From contig JADJDU010000014.1 in NCBI GenBank assembly GCA_016702505.1, positions 62,001-126,000 of the forward strand: a DNA stretch of 64,000 nt. The letters are read 5' to 3'. Both the position numbers and the translations under genes were made by a program. Of the stretch, positions 43,458-51,939 are shown one piece after another. The notes under the pieces were generated by a model that ran no database searches, was not told the origin of the DNA, and was given only the letters and a program-made list of their open reading frames with translations. The stretch is from Microthrixaceae bacterium. GTDB lineage: Bacteria; Actinomycetota; Acidimicrobiia; Acidimicrobiales; Iamiaceae. The first letter of the stretch is position 1, and each line of letters begins with the position of its first letter.

Positions 43458-44695
43458 GGTCGGGCCCCGTGGGGCCGGTGGCTGGCATGGTCGTGGCGGT
43501 GGTGGCCGGGCCGGTGCTGGCGTGAGGACCGATGGCGGGTACCCACCCCCACAGGGCGGTGCTTGTGGAGCGTCAGCGCCCGAAAGGCCATGGCGGCCAT
43601 GATCCCGCCGGTGGCCAGGGCCAGCAGCCACCGCCGAACAGGTCCCTCCAGTTGTTCGCCGGCGGCCTGGGTCAGGGGCAGCATCGAGCCCTGGGCGACC
43701 ACCAACGCGGTGGAGCGGAGGAGCAGCGGTGCCACCATGGCCACCAAGACCGCGCCGACCACCGTGATCGTGCTGATGGCGGTGACTAGACGCAGGCGGT
43801 GACGTGACCGGGTCACGGCCCAACCCAGACCGGCGAGGGCAAGCACCGGGGTGACCAGGGCGGCGTTGCGGGCCAGGCTCACCATGTGGCGAAGCTGGGT
43901 GGTGTAGCGCTCGGCCACGTTCGACGTACGGGCATCGATTGGACCCTCGGGCCCGGGCCCTGAGCCCGAGGCGCTAACCAGCAGTTGATCCCAAGCTCGG
44001 TCGGCATCGGGGCCAGCCACCAGCCGCTGCGACGACCGCTCGATCTCAGCTCGCTCGGCGGCGCCCACAATCCGTCCGGCCACGAGCGCGTCGGCGACGT
44101 CGATCGCCATCTGGTCCAGCACCCGCTGGTCGTTGCGCAACGGACCCATGGTGGCCACGAAGCGGTGGGGAGGAACCACGTAGGACCGTACTGCCAGGGA
44201 TGCCACCGCCAACACCACCAACAGAGCGGCGGTGGTGGCGATCCTCAACTCGGACCGCGACAGCGTGGATGTGGCCGTTGCTCTACCGAGCCGGCGAAGC
44301 GCTTCGGCCCCCCGGGCCCGGTAGCTGACGCGTGGGATCGTTCCAGTCGGTCGGACCACGCGGGCCAAGCGGGAGCGACGCCGTCGGCGCCCGTTGATCC
44401 GAGCGTGGAGTGAATGGCGGGAATGGTCCGGGTGGTCGATGTGGTCCCACCCCTCCCGCTCGATGCGGGCCAGGTCGATCACGACCTCGGGGACCTCGAC
44501 GGCGACCTTGGGGACCTCGGGGATCTCGCGGTCCCCGACGACTGAGCTAACCGGAGCGGACCGGCCTCGAGCAGTAGAGGATGGGCCCAGCGTTGGGGGT
44601 GGGACGTAGAGCCGGAACCTGGGGAGGTTGGGTCTCGTCGACCTCGGTTCGGTCGACCGGTGGTGAGGGTGGTGGGTGTGACTTTCGACCGCCAT
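43436..44695 (-). CDS. Membrane protein with histidine-rich termini
   Basis: 419 residues. The N-terminus is His-rich (HTHHPHHRST), followed by an acidic/valine segment EIPEVPKVAVEVPEVVID and a basic linker. Four hydrophobic helices (about 148-168, 286-303, 310-333, 363-382) surround a 110-residue extracytoplasmic loop. The C-terminal 45 residues are very His/Arg-rich (RHRSSRQHRPGHHRHDH). Metal binding at the tails is plausible. No family is recognised. Its 3' end overlaps the convergent M20 gene by about 22 bp. Confidence 0.6.
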   Translation of the reverse strand: MAVESHTHHPHHRSTEPRSTRPNLPRFRLYVPPPTLGPSSTARGRSAPVSSVVGDREIPEVPKVAVEVPEVVIDLARIEREGWDHIDHPDHSRHSLHARINGRRRRRSRLARVVRPTGTIPRVSYRARGAEALRRLGRATATSTLSRSELRIATTAALLVVLAVASLAVRSYVVPPHRFVATMGPLRNDQRVLDQMAIDVADALVAGRIVGAAERAEIERSSQRLVAGPDADRAWDQLLVSASGSGPGPEGPIDARTSNVAERYTTQLRHMVSLARNAALVTPVLALAGLGWAVTRSRHRLRLVTAISTITVVGAVLVAMVAPLLLRSTALVVAQGSMLPLTQAAGEQLEGPVRRWLLALATGGIMAAMAFRALTLHKHRPVGVGTRHRSSRQHRPGHHRHDHASHRPHGARPQPTGSQ

Positions 44696-44804
44696 CGGGC
44701 CAGGATAGGTCGAAAGGCCTAGGCGTGCATCGGGTTTCGTCGAGTGGGAGGTAAGGGGACAGCCGACCGGACCACTCCGAGGCGCCACGTGCGGAATCGG
44801 ATGA

Positions 44805-45569
44805 TCAGCCGACCTGGTGATCGAAGAACTTCAAATGCTCGCCACCGCCGTGGACGACCAGGTTCGCCCCGGTGACGTAGGAGGCCAGGTCGCTGGCCAG
44901 CCAGACCACCGCGTTGCCCACGTCGGTGGGGGTGGCCACCCGCCCCAAAGGAACGGTGGAGGCAACTGCGGCTGCTCCTTCGGGGCCGCCGTAGTAGTCC
45001 TCGAACATCTCGGTACGGACCATTCCCGCCGACACGCAGTTGATCCTGACGGTCGGTGCCCACTCCATGGCGAGGCTGGTGGTGAGGTTGATCAGGCCTG
45101 CCTTGGCCGCGCCGTACACGGCGGTTCCCGGCGATGGGCGCATGCCCGAGAGGCTGGTGACGTTGACGATTGATCCGCCCGAGGCGTTGGTCTGCATGAC
45201 CCGGTTGGCGGCCTGGGCCACGTGAAGGGCAGAGGTCAGGTTGAGGGCCAGGATCTTGTCGCTGAAGCGCGGCGATGCGGTGGCGGCATCGGTGCCTGGG
45301 CTTCCGCCAGCGTTGTTCACGGCCACATCGAGGTGCCCGTGGTCCTCCACGATTCCGTCGACCAGGGTGTTGACCGAGGCGTGGTCGGTCACGTCGACGG
45401 GCACGAAGGTCACCCCGATTGGCAGGGAAGTGGGGTCGGGTGCGGAACGGCCGCAGATGACCACGGTGGCCCCCGCATCGAGGAGCCGTTGGGTTATTCC
45501 ACGACCCACGCCGCGGGTCCCGCCGGTCACCAGCGCCACCCGTCCCGATAGGTCGATCTCGATCGTCAT
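44805..45569 (-). CDS. SDR family oxidoreductase, divergent from echA20
   Basis: 254 residues, classical SDR: TGGTRGVGRG loop, DVTD, NNAGGSPG, NVTSLSG and YGAAK. The position, divergent from echA20-ipdA-ipdB, is the same as for the SDR genes Rv3548c/Rv3549c in M. tuberculosis. Likely a hydroxyacyl-CoA dehydrogenase in steroid ring C/D degradation. It shares the intergenic operator at 45660-45674. Confidence 0.8.
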   Translation of the reverse strand: MTIEIDLSGRVALVTGGTRGVGRGITQRLLDAGATVVICGRSAPDPTSLPIGVTFVPVDVTDHASVNTLVDGIVEDHGHLDVAVNNAGGSPGTDAATASPRFSDKILALNLTSALHVAQAANRVMQTNASGGSIVNVTSLSGMRPSPGTAVYGAAKAGLINLTTSLAMEWAPTVRINCVSAGMVRTEMFEDYYGGPEGAAAVASTVPLGRVATPTDVGNAVVWLASDLASYVTGANLVVHGGGEHLKFFDHQVG

Positions 45570-45659
45570 GGACGCGCACCGTACCGGAGGGTGTAGGTCG
45601 GTACAGGACCCGGCCGAAGGGTTGGCTGCGTTCGGCCTGGGCTACGGTGGCCGCGGAAT

Positions 45660-45674
45660 CTGACGACCTATCAG
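45660..45674. promoter_or_regulatory. Operator CTGACG-ACC-TATCAG in the echA20/SDR divergent region
   Basis: Two mismatches in the right arm. It ends 15 nt upstream of the echA20 ATG at 45690 and 91 nt upstream of the SDR start on the other strand, so one site may serve both. Confidence 0.6.
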
Positions 45675-45689
45675 AAAGTCTGGAGCCCA

Positions 45690-46451
45690 ATGGGGATCAC
45701 GTCGCACGTCGACGAGCAGGGCATCGCCGAAGTGGTGATGGACAACCCGCCCGTCAACGCCCTCAACGTCGCAGGCTGGTTTGAACTGGCCCACGTCATC
45801 CGTCGCCTGGGAGATGATCAGGCGGTCCGAGTGGTCGTGTTGCGAGCCGAGGGGAGAGGCTTCAACGCCGGCGTAGACATCAAGGAAATGCAGGCCACCG
45901 AAGGGTTCAACGCCCTGATCGGGGCCAACCGGGGATGTTACGAGGCCTTCGCTGCCGTCTATGAGTGCAAGGTTCCCGTCATCGCCGCCGTCAACGGGTT
46001 CTGCGTTGGAGGTGGCATCGGTCTGATCGGCAACGCCGACGTGATCGTGGCCGCCGATGACGCCACCTTCGGGCTACCCGAGGTGGACCGGGGCGCCCTC
46101 GGTGCCGCCACCCATTTGAGCCGGTTGGTTCCCCAACACAAGATGAGGGCGATGGTGTACACCTCGGCCACCGCCACTGCCCAGGAGCTACACGCCTTCG
46201 GCTCGGTGTTACGGGTCGTGCCCCAGTCCGAGCTGCGAGACGCAGCGTTCGAGGTGGCTGGCCAGATAGCAGCCAAATCACCCACCGTCATTCGTGCCGC
46301 TAAGGAATCGCTGAACGGCATAGACCTGTGGGACGTGAAGCGGAGCTACCGCTTCGAGCAGGGCTTCACCTTCGAACTGAACCTGTCTGGTGTTGCCGAC
46401 GAACACCGGGATGCCTTCGTGGCCAAGCGCGAAACCGACGTGACCAAATGA
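45690..46451 (+). CDS. echA20: Enoyl-CoA hydratase EchA20-like (steroid ring cleavage hydrolase)
   Basis: 253 residues, crotonase fold. MDNPPVNALN, RGFNAGVDIKEM and NGFCVGGGIGLIGNADVIV give the oxyanion-hole strands. It matches EchA20, which hydrolytically opens ring D in the HIP pathway. Followed by ipdA with 4-nt overlap, as in mycobacteria. Operator directly upstream. Confidence 0.84.
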   Translation: MGITSHVDEQGIAEVVMDNPPVNALNVAGWFELAHVIRRLGDDQAVRVVVLRAEGRGFNAGVDIKEMQATEGFNALIGANRGCYEAFAAVYECKVPVIAAVNGFCVGGGIGLIGNADVIVAADDATFGLPEVDRGALGAATHLSRLVPQHKMRAMVYTSATATAQELHAFGSVLRVVPQSELRDAAFEVAGQIAAKSPTVIRAAKESLNGIDLWDVKRSYRFEQGFTFELNLSGVADEHRDAFVAKRETDVTK

Positions 46452-47404
46452 GCGACCGACCTGTGAACGACACGACCGCCGACGAGAACTGGCCGGCTCC
46501 GCGAGACAAGCGCCTCGACGAGAACGAGGTTGTCGGCCGACTGCGGTCGGGCATGACCATCGGGATCGGTGGATGGGGAAGCCGCCGCAAGCCCATGTCG
46601 CTGGTACGGGCCATCCTGCGTAGCGACCTGTCCGACCTGCACCTGGTCACCTTCGGCGGACCTGAGGTGGGCATGTTGTGCGCTGCGGGCAAGGTGGCCC
46701 ACCTCACCTTTGCCTTCGTGGCCCCAGACATCGGCCCGGCCGCTGTGCTCGAACCGCACTTCCGTGCTGCTCGCCAGTCCGGGTCCGTCGAGTGCACCGA
46801 ACTCGACGAGGGGATGCTGCTGCTGGGGCTTCAGGCCGCGGCGTGGCGGGTCCCGTTCCTGCCCACCCGCGTCGGGCTCGGTTCTGACCTCAACCTTGTC
46901 AACCCTGGTCTGAAGACGGTTCGATCCCCCTACCCCGGACCCGGTGGTGGTGACGGGGAGGAGCTGATCGCCCAACCGGCGATCGAGCTGGATGCCGCGC
47001 TGTGCCACCTGAACGTGGGTGACACCCGCGGCAACGCCGCCTTCACCGGTCCCGATCTCTACTTCGACGACTTGATGCTCGAAGCCGCTGCCGATGGCGG
47101 GCGATTCATCTCGGTGGAGAAGGTCGTGTCCACTTCCGACCTGGTGGAAGCCGCGGGCGACGTCACCAGGCTCCGGGTCAGTCGGATGTTCGTGGATGGC
47201 GTGGTGGAGGCTCCCAACGGATGCCACCCCACGTCGTGTGACCCTGACCGAGTGCGTGACGAGGCATTCCAGAAGGAGTACCTCGCCACCGCCAAGGACC
47301 CCGAGATGTGGGCGTCGTTCCGCTCGGACTGGCTTTCATTCCCAGACGAGGCGGCCTACCAGGCCGCCCTTGCCGCCCGCCCGGCCGAGGAGGCCCGCTC
47401 GTGA
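46448..47404 (+). CDS. ipdA: CoA-transferase-like hydrolase subunit IpdA
   Basis: 318 residues. LRSGMTIGIGGWGSRRKPMSLVRAILRSDLSDL is nearly superposable on mycobacterial IpdA; HLNVGDTRGNAA and APNGCHPTSCDP follow. IpdAB is a family I CoA-transferase homologue that works as a hydrolase opening ring C of COCHEA-CoA. About 27 extra N-terminal residues are polar. It overlaps both neighbours by 4 nt. Confidence 0.87.
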   Translation: MSDRPVNDTTADENWPAPRDKRLDENEVVGRLRSGMTIGIGGWGSRRKPMSLVRAILRSDLSDLHLVTFGGPEVGMLCAAGKVAHLTFAFVAPDIGPAAVLEPHFRAARQSGSVECTELDEGMLLLGLQAAAWRVPFLPTRVGLGSDLNLVNPGLKTVRSPYPGPGGGDGEELIAQPAIELDAALCHLNVGDTRGNAAFTGPDLYFDDLMLEAAADGGRFISVEKVVSTSDLVEAAGDVTRLRVSRMFVDGVVEAPNGCHPTSCDPDRVRDEAFQKEYLATAKDPEMWASFRSDWLSFPDEAAYQAALAARPAEEARS

Positions 47405-48186
47405 CCACCACCGACCTTTCGACTCTGGTCAAGCGCGCTGACGTGTGCGCGGTAGCGGTAGCCGACTGTTTCCGAGGCGATGGCGAGATCCTGGCCAACC
47501 CCATCGGCACCATCCCGATGATCGGCGGACGGCTAGCTCGCGCCACCTGGGAACCAGACCTGATGATGACCGACGGCGAAGCGGCGCTGATCGCCAACGA
47601 CGAGGCGGTGCCAGCCCGAGGTGACCGTGTCTATGAGACCTGGAACCCCTACCGCCGAATGTTCGACGTGGTGTGGAGCGGCCGTCGTCACGTGATGATG
47701 GGCGCCACCCAGGTCGACCGGTACGGCAACCAGAACATCGCCGCGTTGGGCGGTACACCGACCCGTCCCAAGACTCAGCTCCTCGGTTTTCGGGGTGCGC
47801 CCGGCAACACCATCAACGACGTCACCTCGTACTGGGTGCCAGCCCAGGGCCCGAAGGTGTTCGTGGAGGCGGTCGATGTGGTCACCGGCGTTGGATACGA
47901 CCGCGCTGGTCAGCTCGGCGCTGAGGCCGCTCGATTCCACGAGATCAGGAGGGTGGTGTCCAACCTGGCGGTGTTCGACTTCGAGAGCCCGGATCATTCG
48001 ATGCGGTTGCGGTCTCTCCACCCCGGCGTCACCGTCGACGAGGTGGTGGCGGCCACCGGGTTCAGCCTGGTCATCCCTGACGACGTTCCCACCTCACGGT
48101 TGCCGACCCCAGGCGAGCTGAGGTTGCTCGATGAGGTCATCGACCCGGCCGGAACTCGACACCGTGAGGTGCCCGACCCCGTCTGA
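47401..48186 (+). CDS. ipdB: CoA-transferase-like hydrolase subunit IpdB
   Basis: 261 residues, the partner of IpdA. DGEILANPIGTIPMIGGRLARATWEPDLMMTDGEA and MMGATQVDRYGNQNIAALG are typical of the beta-type subunit. The GTG at 47401 overlaps the ipdA stop. In mycobacteria ipdC follows directly; here a membrane gene, an IS110 remnant and an acetyltransferase lie between. Confidence 0.87.
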   Translation: MTTTDLSTLVKRADVCAVAVADCFRGDGEILANPIGTIPMIGGRLARATWEPDLMMTDGEAALIANDEAVPARGDRVYETWNPYRRMFDVVWSGRRHVMMGATQVDRYGNQNIAALGGTPTRPKTQLLGFRGAPGNTINDVTSYWVPAQGPKVFVEAVDVVTGVGYDRAGQLGAEAARFHEIRRVVSNLAVFDFESPDHSMRLRSLHPGVTVDEVVAATGFSLVIPDDVPTSRLPTPGELRLLDEVIDPAGTRHREVPDPV

Positions 48187-48226
48187 GCGGTCCGGGGTTG
48201 TCGCGGTCATCGGTGGTCCTCTGCGG

Positions 48227-48889
48227 TCAGCAGCGGGTGACCTGGCTGGTGGTGATGATGTCGAGCTCATCGATGTCGAGCCTCACACAGGGAGGTCCGG
48301 CATCGGGCACGAAGAGGATCGCGGCACGACCATCCTCCACCGCGATGTCGGCCACGGCGGCCCCGTCCACAGCCAACACCGCTTTGATCGGATCAGCGGC
48401 GTCCTCACGTCCTGAAGTCACCGCCATCATCCAGAACTGCCTTTCCTGACGCAGATGGTCCACCTTCTCGACGGTCAGGTCGGCTCGACGGGCTGCGACC
48501 TCGATACGGGTCCGCAGCTGGTCGATACGGGCCCGATCCTGGGCCGAGGTGATCTCGAACCAGAGCCCGAAGGCCACCAGAGCGGTCACCATCACCGCCA
48601 GGACCACGTTGGCGGCCACGAAGGCGGCGCGGCGGGGTAGGGGAGAAGGCTCCAGCGGGTCGGGTTCGGGGTCCCGTGCCCGGCGCCAGGCGCCGCCGGT
48701 CATCCACCCCCAGAACAGGCTTGCTCCCGCCACGCCCACCAGCACCTGGAACGGTGACCCGGTGCCGCTGTCCACCGTGATGGCCAGTGCCCACAGCCCG
48801 CCGACGACGGTGGCCAATGTGATCAGGCTGCCCAGCGCGGCGATTGCCAACCAGCCCCACCGGGGGCGGGGGCCATCGAAGGGATCCAC
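48227..48889 (-). CDS. Membrane protein of unknown function with a coiled-coil segment
   Basis: 220 residues. Three hydrophobic helices (about 12-36, 44-62, 88-108) are followed by a helical segment with heptad character (RARIDQLRTRIEVAARRADLTVEKVDHLRQ) and a C-terminal beta domain outside or on the membrane. Not recognised. It is convergent with ipdB and may have arrived together with the IS110 region. Confidence 0.6.
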   Translation of the reverse strand: MDPFDGPRPRWGWLAIAALGSLITLATVVGGLWALAITVDSGTGSPFQVLVGVAGASLFWGWMTGGAWRRARDPEPDPLEPSPLPRRAAFVAANVVLAVMVTALVAFGLWFEITSAQDRARIDQLRTRIEVAARRADLTVEKVDHLRQERQFWMMAVTSGREDAADPIKAVLAVDGAAVADIAVEDGRAAILFVPDAGPPCVRLDIDELDIITTSQVTRC

Positions 48890-49188
48890 GACGGCGAAGC
48901 TACCGCCGGTCGATCACGGCTCACCCATCACGACGTGGGCCTTGGGGGTGCGGTTGGCCCGCGAGGACGGGTCGTCTGGCCTACGCTCGCCTCAGTGTCA
49001 CTCTGGTCTCTGCCCGGGAGCTTGGCTCCTACGCTCGGTGTCCTTCGTGGGCAGCATGCTTTGTGCCGGCTCCCGGGCGCGCAGAACCGGCCGGCGTGGC
49101 TTGATAGGAGCGTGGCATCGCCCCACTGAGGTGTGCCCACCGACCGGTTCTGGTCCGGATCACCAACGTGAAAGGCGACCAGAGCCCC
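48890..49188. other. 299-nt gap upstream of the IS110 transposase; possible bridge-RNA region
   Basis: No gene is supported here. IS110 elements encode a structured bridge RNA in the long non-coding end next to the transposase, and the right part of this gap is where it would be. GGCTTGATAGGAGC (49098-49111) nearly matches GCTTGACATAGGAGC at 50238-50252, just past the transposase stop; these may be remnants of the element boundary. The RNA itself is inferred only. Confidence 0.3.
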
Positions 49189-50252
49189 ATGATCACCCTC
49201 GGAATCGATGCGCACAAGCGCACCCATACCGTCGTCGCGGTCGACGACGTCGGATGCCAGCTCGGCACCAAGACCACGACCGCAACGACCAGCGACGACC
49301 ACCTGAGATCATCCGGTGGGCTGACCGGTTCGGCCCCGAACGGCAGTGGGCGGTCGAAGACTGCCGGCACCTCTCGCCGTCTCGAGTCGGACATGCTCGC
49401 CGCGGGCGAGCGGATCGTTCGGGTGCCACCCAGGTTGATGGCCCACGCTCGCGACGCAGCCCGCACCTACGGCAAGTCTGACCCGATCGACGCGCTCGCC
49501 GTCGCTCACGCCGCGTTGCGCAACCCGGATCTTCCCGTTGCGCAGCTCGATGGTCCTGCCCGGGAACTGCGACTGCTGGTCGACCACCGCGAGGACCTGG
49601 TGGCGGAGCGGACCCGTTGCCTCAACAGGCTTCGCTGGCATCTCCACGAGCTCGACGCGCCCTGGGATCCGCCCGCTCGATCGCTCACGTCCTACAAGAA
49701 CCTCGACGCGATCGCTGCCCGGCTGACGAGTTTCGATGGTCCGGTTGCTCGCATCGCAGCCGAGATCGTCGAGCACGCCCGGCACCTGACCGGCGCGAAC
49801 GCGCCCTCGAACGCGATCACCGGCATCGTCAACAAGCTCGCCCCGACCCTGCTCGCCCTCGCCGGGGTCGGCGCGCTCACCGCCGCCAAGATCGTCGCGG
49901 AGACCGCAGACGTTCGCCGGTTCAGCACAAGGGCGCGTACGCCCGCCACAACGGCACCGCACCCCTGCCCGTCTGGTCCGGCAACCGCGAACGCCACCGC
50001 CTGTCTCGCACCGGGAACCGCCAACTCAACGCGGCCATCCACCGCATCGCGATCACTCAGGCCCGCTGTCACGACGACGCCATTGCCTACATCGACCGGC
50101 GCCTGACCGATCACCACAACACCAAGACCGAAGCGCTCCGAGCCCTCAAACGACGTCTCTCCGACGTCGTCTACCGAGCCTTGCTCGCCGACGCCCAACC
50201 CGCCCAAACGGCACCCGCCGACTTGCTCGCGGCCGCCGCTTGACATAGGAGC
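49098..50252 (+). mobile_element. IS110 element remnant (boundaries approximate)
   Basis: Contains the broken transposase. The bounds are set by the near-identical words GGCTTGATAGGAGC and GCTTGACATAGGAGC on the two sides; true ends may differ. It separates ipdAB from ipdC together with two cargo-like genes. Confidence 0.45.
49189..50243 (+). pseudogene. IS110 family transposase, frame broken at three places
   Basis: The DEDD-type catalytic start is GIDAHKRTHTVVAVDD, then WAVEDCRHLS (lost frame), SDPIDALAVAHAAL and, in another frame, GAYARHNGTAPLPVWSGNRERHRLSRTGNRQLNAAIH. Slips lie near 49303 (CACCTGAG), 49372 and 49927, none in a homopolymer of four or more. About 350 residues after correction. 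The decay is thus likely to be real, unlike the other frameshifts in this window. Confidence 0.8.
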
Positions 50253-50257
50253 AAACC

Positions 50258-50731
50258 GTGGTTAGTGATCGCTATCGAATGCACCGACTCCGCTCCGGAG
50301 ATGAATGGGTACTGGGGACCCTGGCTCGCGGCAACGCTCGTTTCGGCGACGGCAGCGAGCAGGACTGGTTGCCCCCGCTCGGAAGTGAGGAGGCGTCCAA
50401 GTTCGTCAACGACCCTCGCACGCTTTGCGTGGTGGCCATCGACATGTCCACCAACCACATCGCCGGGTTCGTCTACGGCTGCGTGTTGTATCGGCGCCAC
50501 ACCAAGCTCGAGCACCTGTGCGTTTATGAGTTGGGCGTCGACATCGACCATCGCAAGGAGGGCGTCGGCCCGCTCCTACTCGAAGGCATCGCCGGCGAGG
50601 CCCGCAAGATGGGCATCGACCGCGGCTTCGTGATCACCTCGGAGTCGAACCGCGAAGCGGTCAAGCTGTACAGCGACTTCGGGGCCAGCCGCAGCCCGGG
50701 CAACGACCTGCTGTTCGGCCTCCACTTCTGA
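50258..50731 (+). CDS. GNAT family acetyltransferase
   Basis: 157 residues with the GNAT fold: IAGFVYGCVLYRRHTKLEHLCVYELGVDIDHRKEGVGPLLLEGIAGEA holds motifs D and A (acetyl-CoA pyrophosphate loop HRKEGVGP), and NREAVKLYSDFGAS holds motif B. It resembles small aminoglycoside or peptide acetyltransferases, but the substrate is not predictable. GTG start. It lies directly after the IS110 remnant. Confidence 0.8.
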   Translation: MVSDRYRMHRLRSGDEWVLGTLARGNARFGDGSEQDWLPPLGSEEASKFVNDPRTLCVVAIDMSTNHIAGFVYGCVLYRRHTKLEHLCVYELGVDIDHRKEGVGPLLLEGIAGEARKMGIDRGFVITSESNREAVKLYSDFGASRSPGNDLLFGLHF

Positions 50732-50784
50732 TCTGGAGCCCTAGGAGGGCGACGGCGCCCTTCATGACAGCGGACTCCGGCTCC

Positions 50785-50816
50785 TACGCTGCGATGCATG
50801 TCTGACGCCCCATCAG
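50785..50816. promoter_or_regulatory. ipdC promoter: TACGCT -10 and operator CTGACG-CCC-CATCAG over the start
   Basis: TACGCT (50785-50790) lies 7 nt before the ATG at 50798. The palindrome (50802-50816, one mismatch) begins 2 nt after the start codon, inside the coding sequence. No Shine-Dalgarno is seen, so a leaderless message is likely and the repressor would sit on the first transcribed bases. Confidence 0.65.
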
Positions 50817-51892
50817 AAACCGCTGGCCCGGATCCGCTGCGCACTCGCTTCTGCGACCTGGTCGGCTGCCGCCTCCCGATCGTTCAGACCGGGATGGGAT
50901 GGGTGTCGGGGGCCAACCTCACCGCCGCCACCGTGGCCGCCGGTGGGCTCGGGATCTTGGCGTCCATCACAATGACCTCCGCTGAGTTCCGTGCCGCAGT
51001 GACCAAGGTGAGCGAGACCTCCGACGGGCCTTTCGGGGTGAACCTGCGCGCTGGCCAGCCCGACCTGACCGAGAGGATCGCCTGGGCCGCTGACCAGGGG
51101 GTGAAGGTGTTCTCCTTCGCCGGTGCTCCCACCAAGGACGCCATTGCCCGCATCCATGACGCGGGTGCGTTGGTGATGCCTACGGTGGGGGCCCGCCGTC
51201 ACGCCGAGAAGATGTTGGAGTGGGGCGTCGACGCGGTGATCGCCCAAGGAGGCGAGGGTGGAGGACACACCGGTGAGGTCCCCACATCGCTGCTGTTGCC
51301 GCAGGTGGTCGAAGCCGTTGGCGATGACATCCCGGTGCTGGGTGCCGGTGGTTTCCACTCGGGGCGAGGGCTGGTCGCGGCCCTGGCCTACGGTGCCGAC
51401 GGCGTGGCGATGGGAACCCGCTTCTTGTTGACCGCAGAGAGCCGGGTGCCCGATGGCATCAAGGGCCGTTACACCGATGCCTCGGTGTTCGACACGGTGG
51501 TGACCGTCGCCCTCGACGGGGCACCCCAGCGGGTGATCCGCACCGAATTGATCGACGGCCTGGAGAAGGCATCGATCTTCACCCGCCTGCCCAAGGCGGC
51601 GCTGAAGGCCCTCGAGTTCCGCAAGCAGACGGGCACGTCGCTCAAGGACCTGGTGAAGGAGGGCTTGGCGATGCGCAAGAGCCAAGACCTGACCTGGCCG
51701 CAATTGGCCATGGCCGCCAACGCGCCGATGCTGATCAAGACGGCGCTGGTGGACGGTGACCCGACGGTGGGGGTGCTGCCCACCGGCCAGGTCACCGGCC
51801 TGATCGACGACCTACCCACCGTCGCCGAGTTGTTGGAGCGCATCGAGGCCGACGCCCGCGCTGCCCTGGTTCGCCTCGCCTGCGGATCCTGA
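50798..51892 (+). CDS. ipdC: Nitronate monooxygenase-like flavoenzyme IpdC
   Basis: 364 residues, FMN-binding TIM barrel. PIVQTGMGWVSGANLTAATVAAGGLGILAS, GVNLRAG, AQGGEGGGHTGEV, LGAGGFHSGRGLVAALAYGADGVAMGTRFL are diagnostic. It matches mycobacterial IpdC, involved in ring C/D steroid degradation (dehydrogenation of a HIP-derived CoA ester). The N-terminus carries a short extra segment. It is separated from ipdAB by 2.6 kb here but keeps its own operator. Confidence 0.85.
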   Translation: MSDAPSETAGPDPLRTRFCDLVGCRLPIVQTGMGWVSGANLTAATVAAGGLGILASITMTSAEFRAAVTKVSETSDGPFGVNLRAGQPDLTERIAWAADQGVKVFSFAGAPTKDAIARIHDAGALVMPTVGARRHAEKMLEWGVDAVIAQGGEGGGHTGEVPTSLLLPQVVEAVGDDIPVLGAGGFHSGRGLVAALAYGADGVAMGTRFLLTAESRVPDGIKGRYTDASVFDTVVTVALDGAPQRVIRTELIDGLEKASIFTRLPKAALKALEFRKQTGTSLKDLVKEGLAMRKSQDLTWPQLAMAANAPMLIKTALVDGDPTVGVLPTGQVTGLIDDLPTVAELLERIEADARAALVRLACGS

Positions 51893-51907
51893 GCTCGTTA
51901 CCCAGTT

Positions 51908-51929
51908 CTGACGAGGCGTCAGATACGCT
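51908..51929. promoter_or_regulatory. Operator CTGACG-AGG-CGTCAG fused to TACGCT -10
   Basis: Perfect palindrome at 51908-51922, then ATACGCT (TACGCT 51924-51929), and the ATG at 51940 after 10 nt. The 15-bp block from the right arm through CTCGG equals that at 6064-6078. Confidence 0.78.
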
Positions 51930-51939
51930 CGGCCGACGT

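Noticed and set aside
49189..50243. The IS110 slips as further sequencing errors
   Set aside because: They are not in homopolymers and one appears to need two bases restored, unlike the four other frameshifts; decay of an IS copy is more likely.
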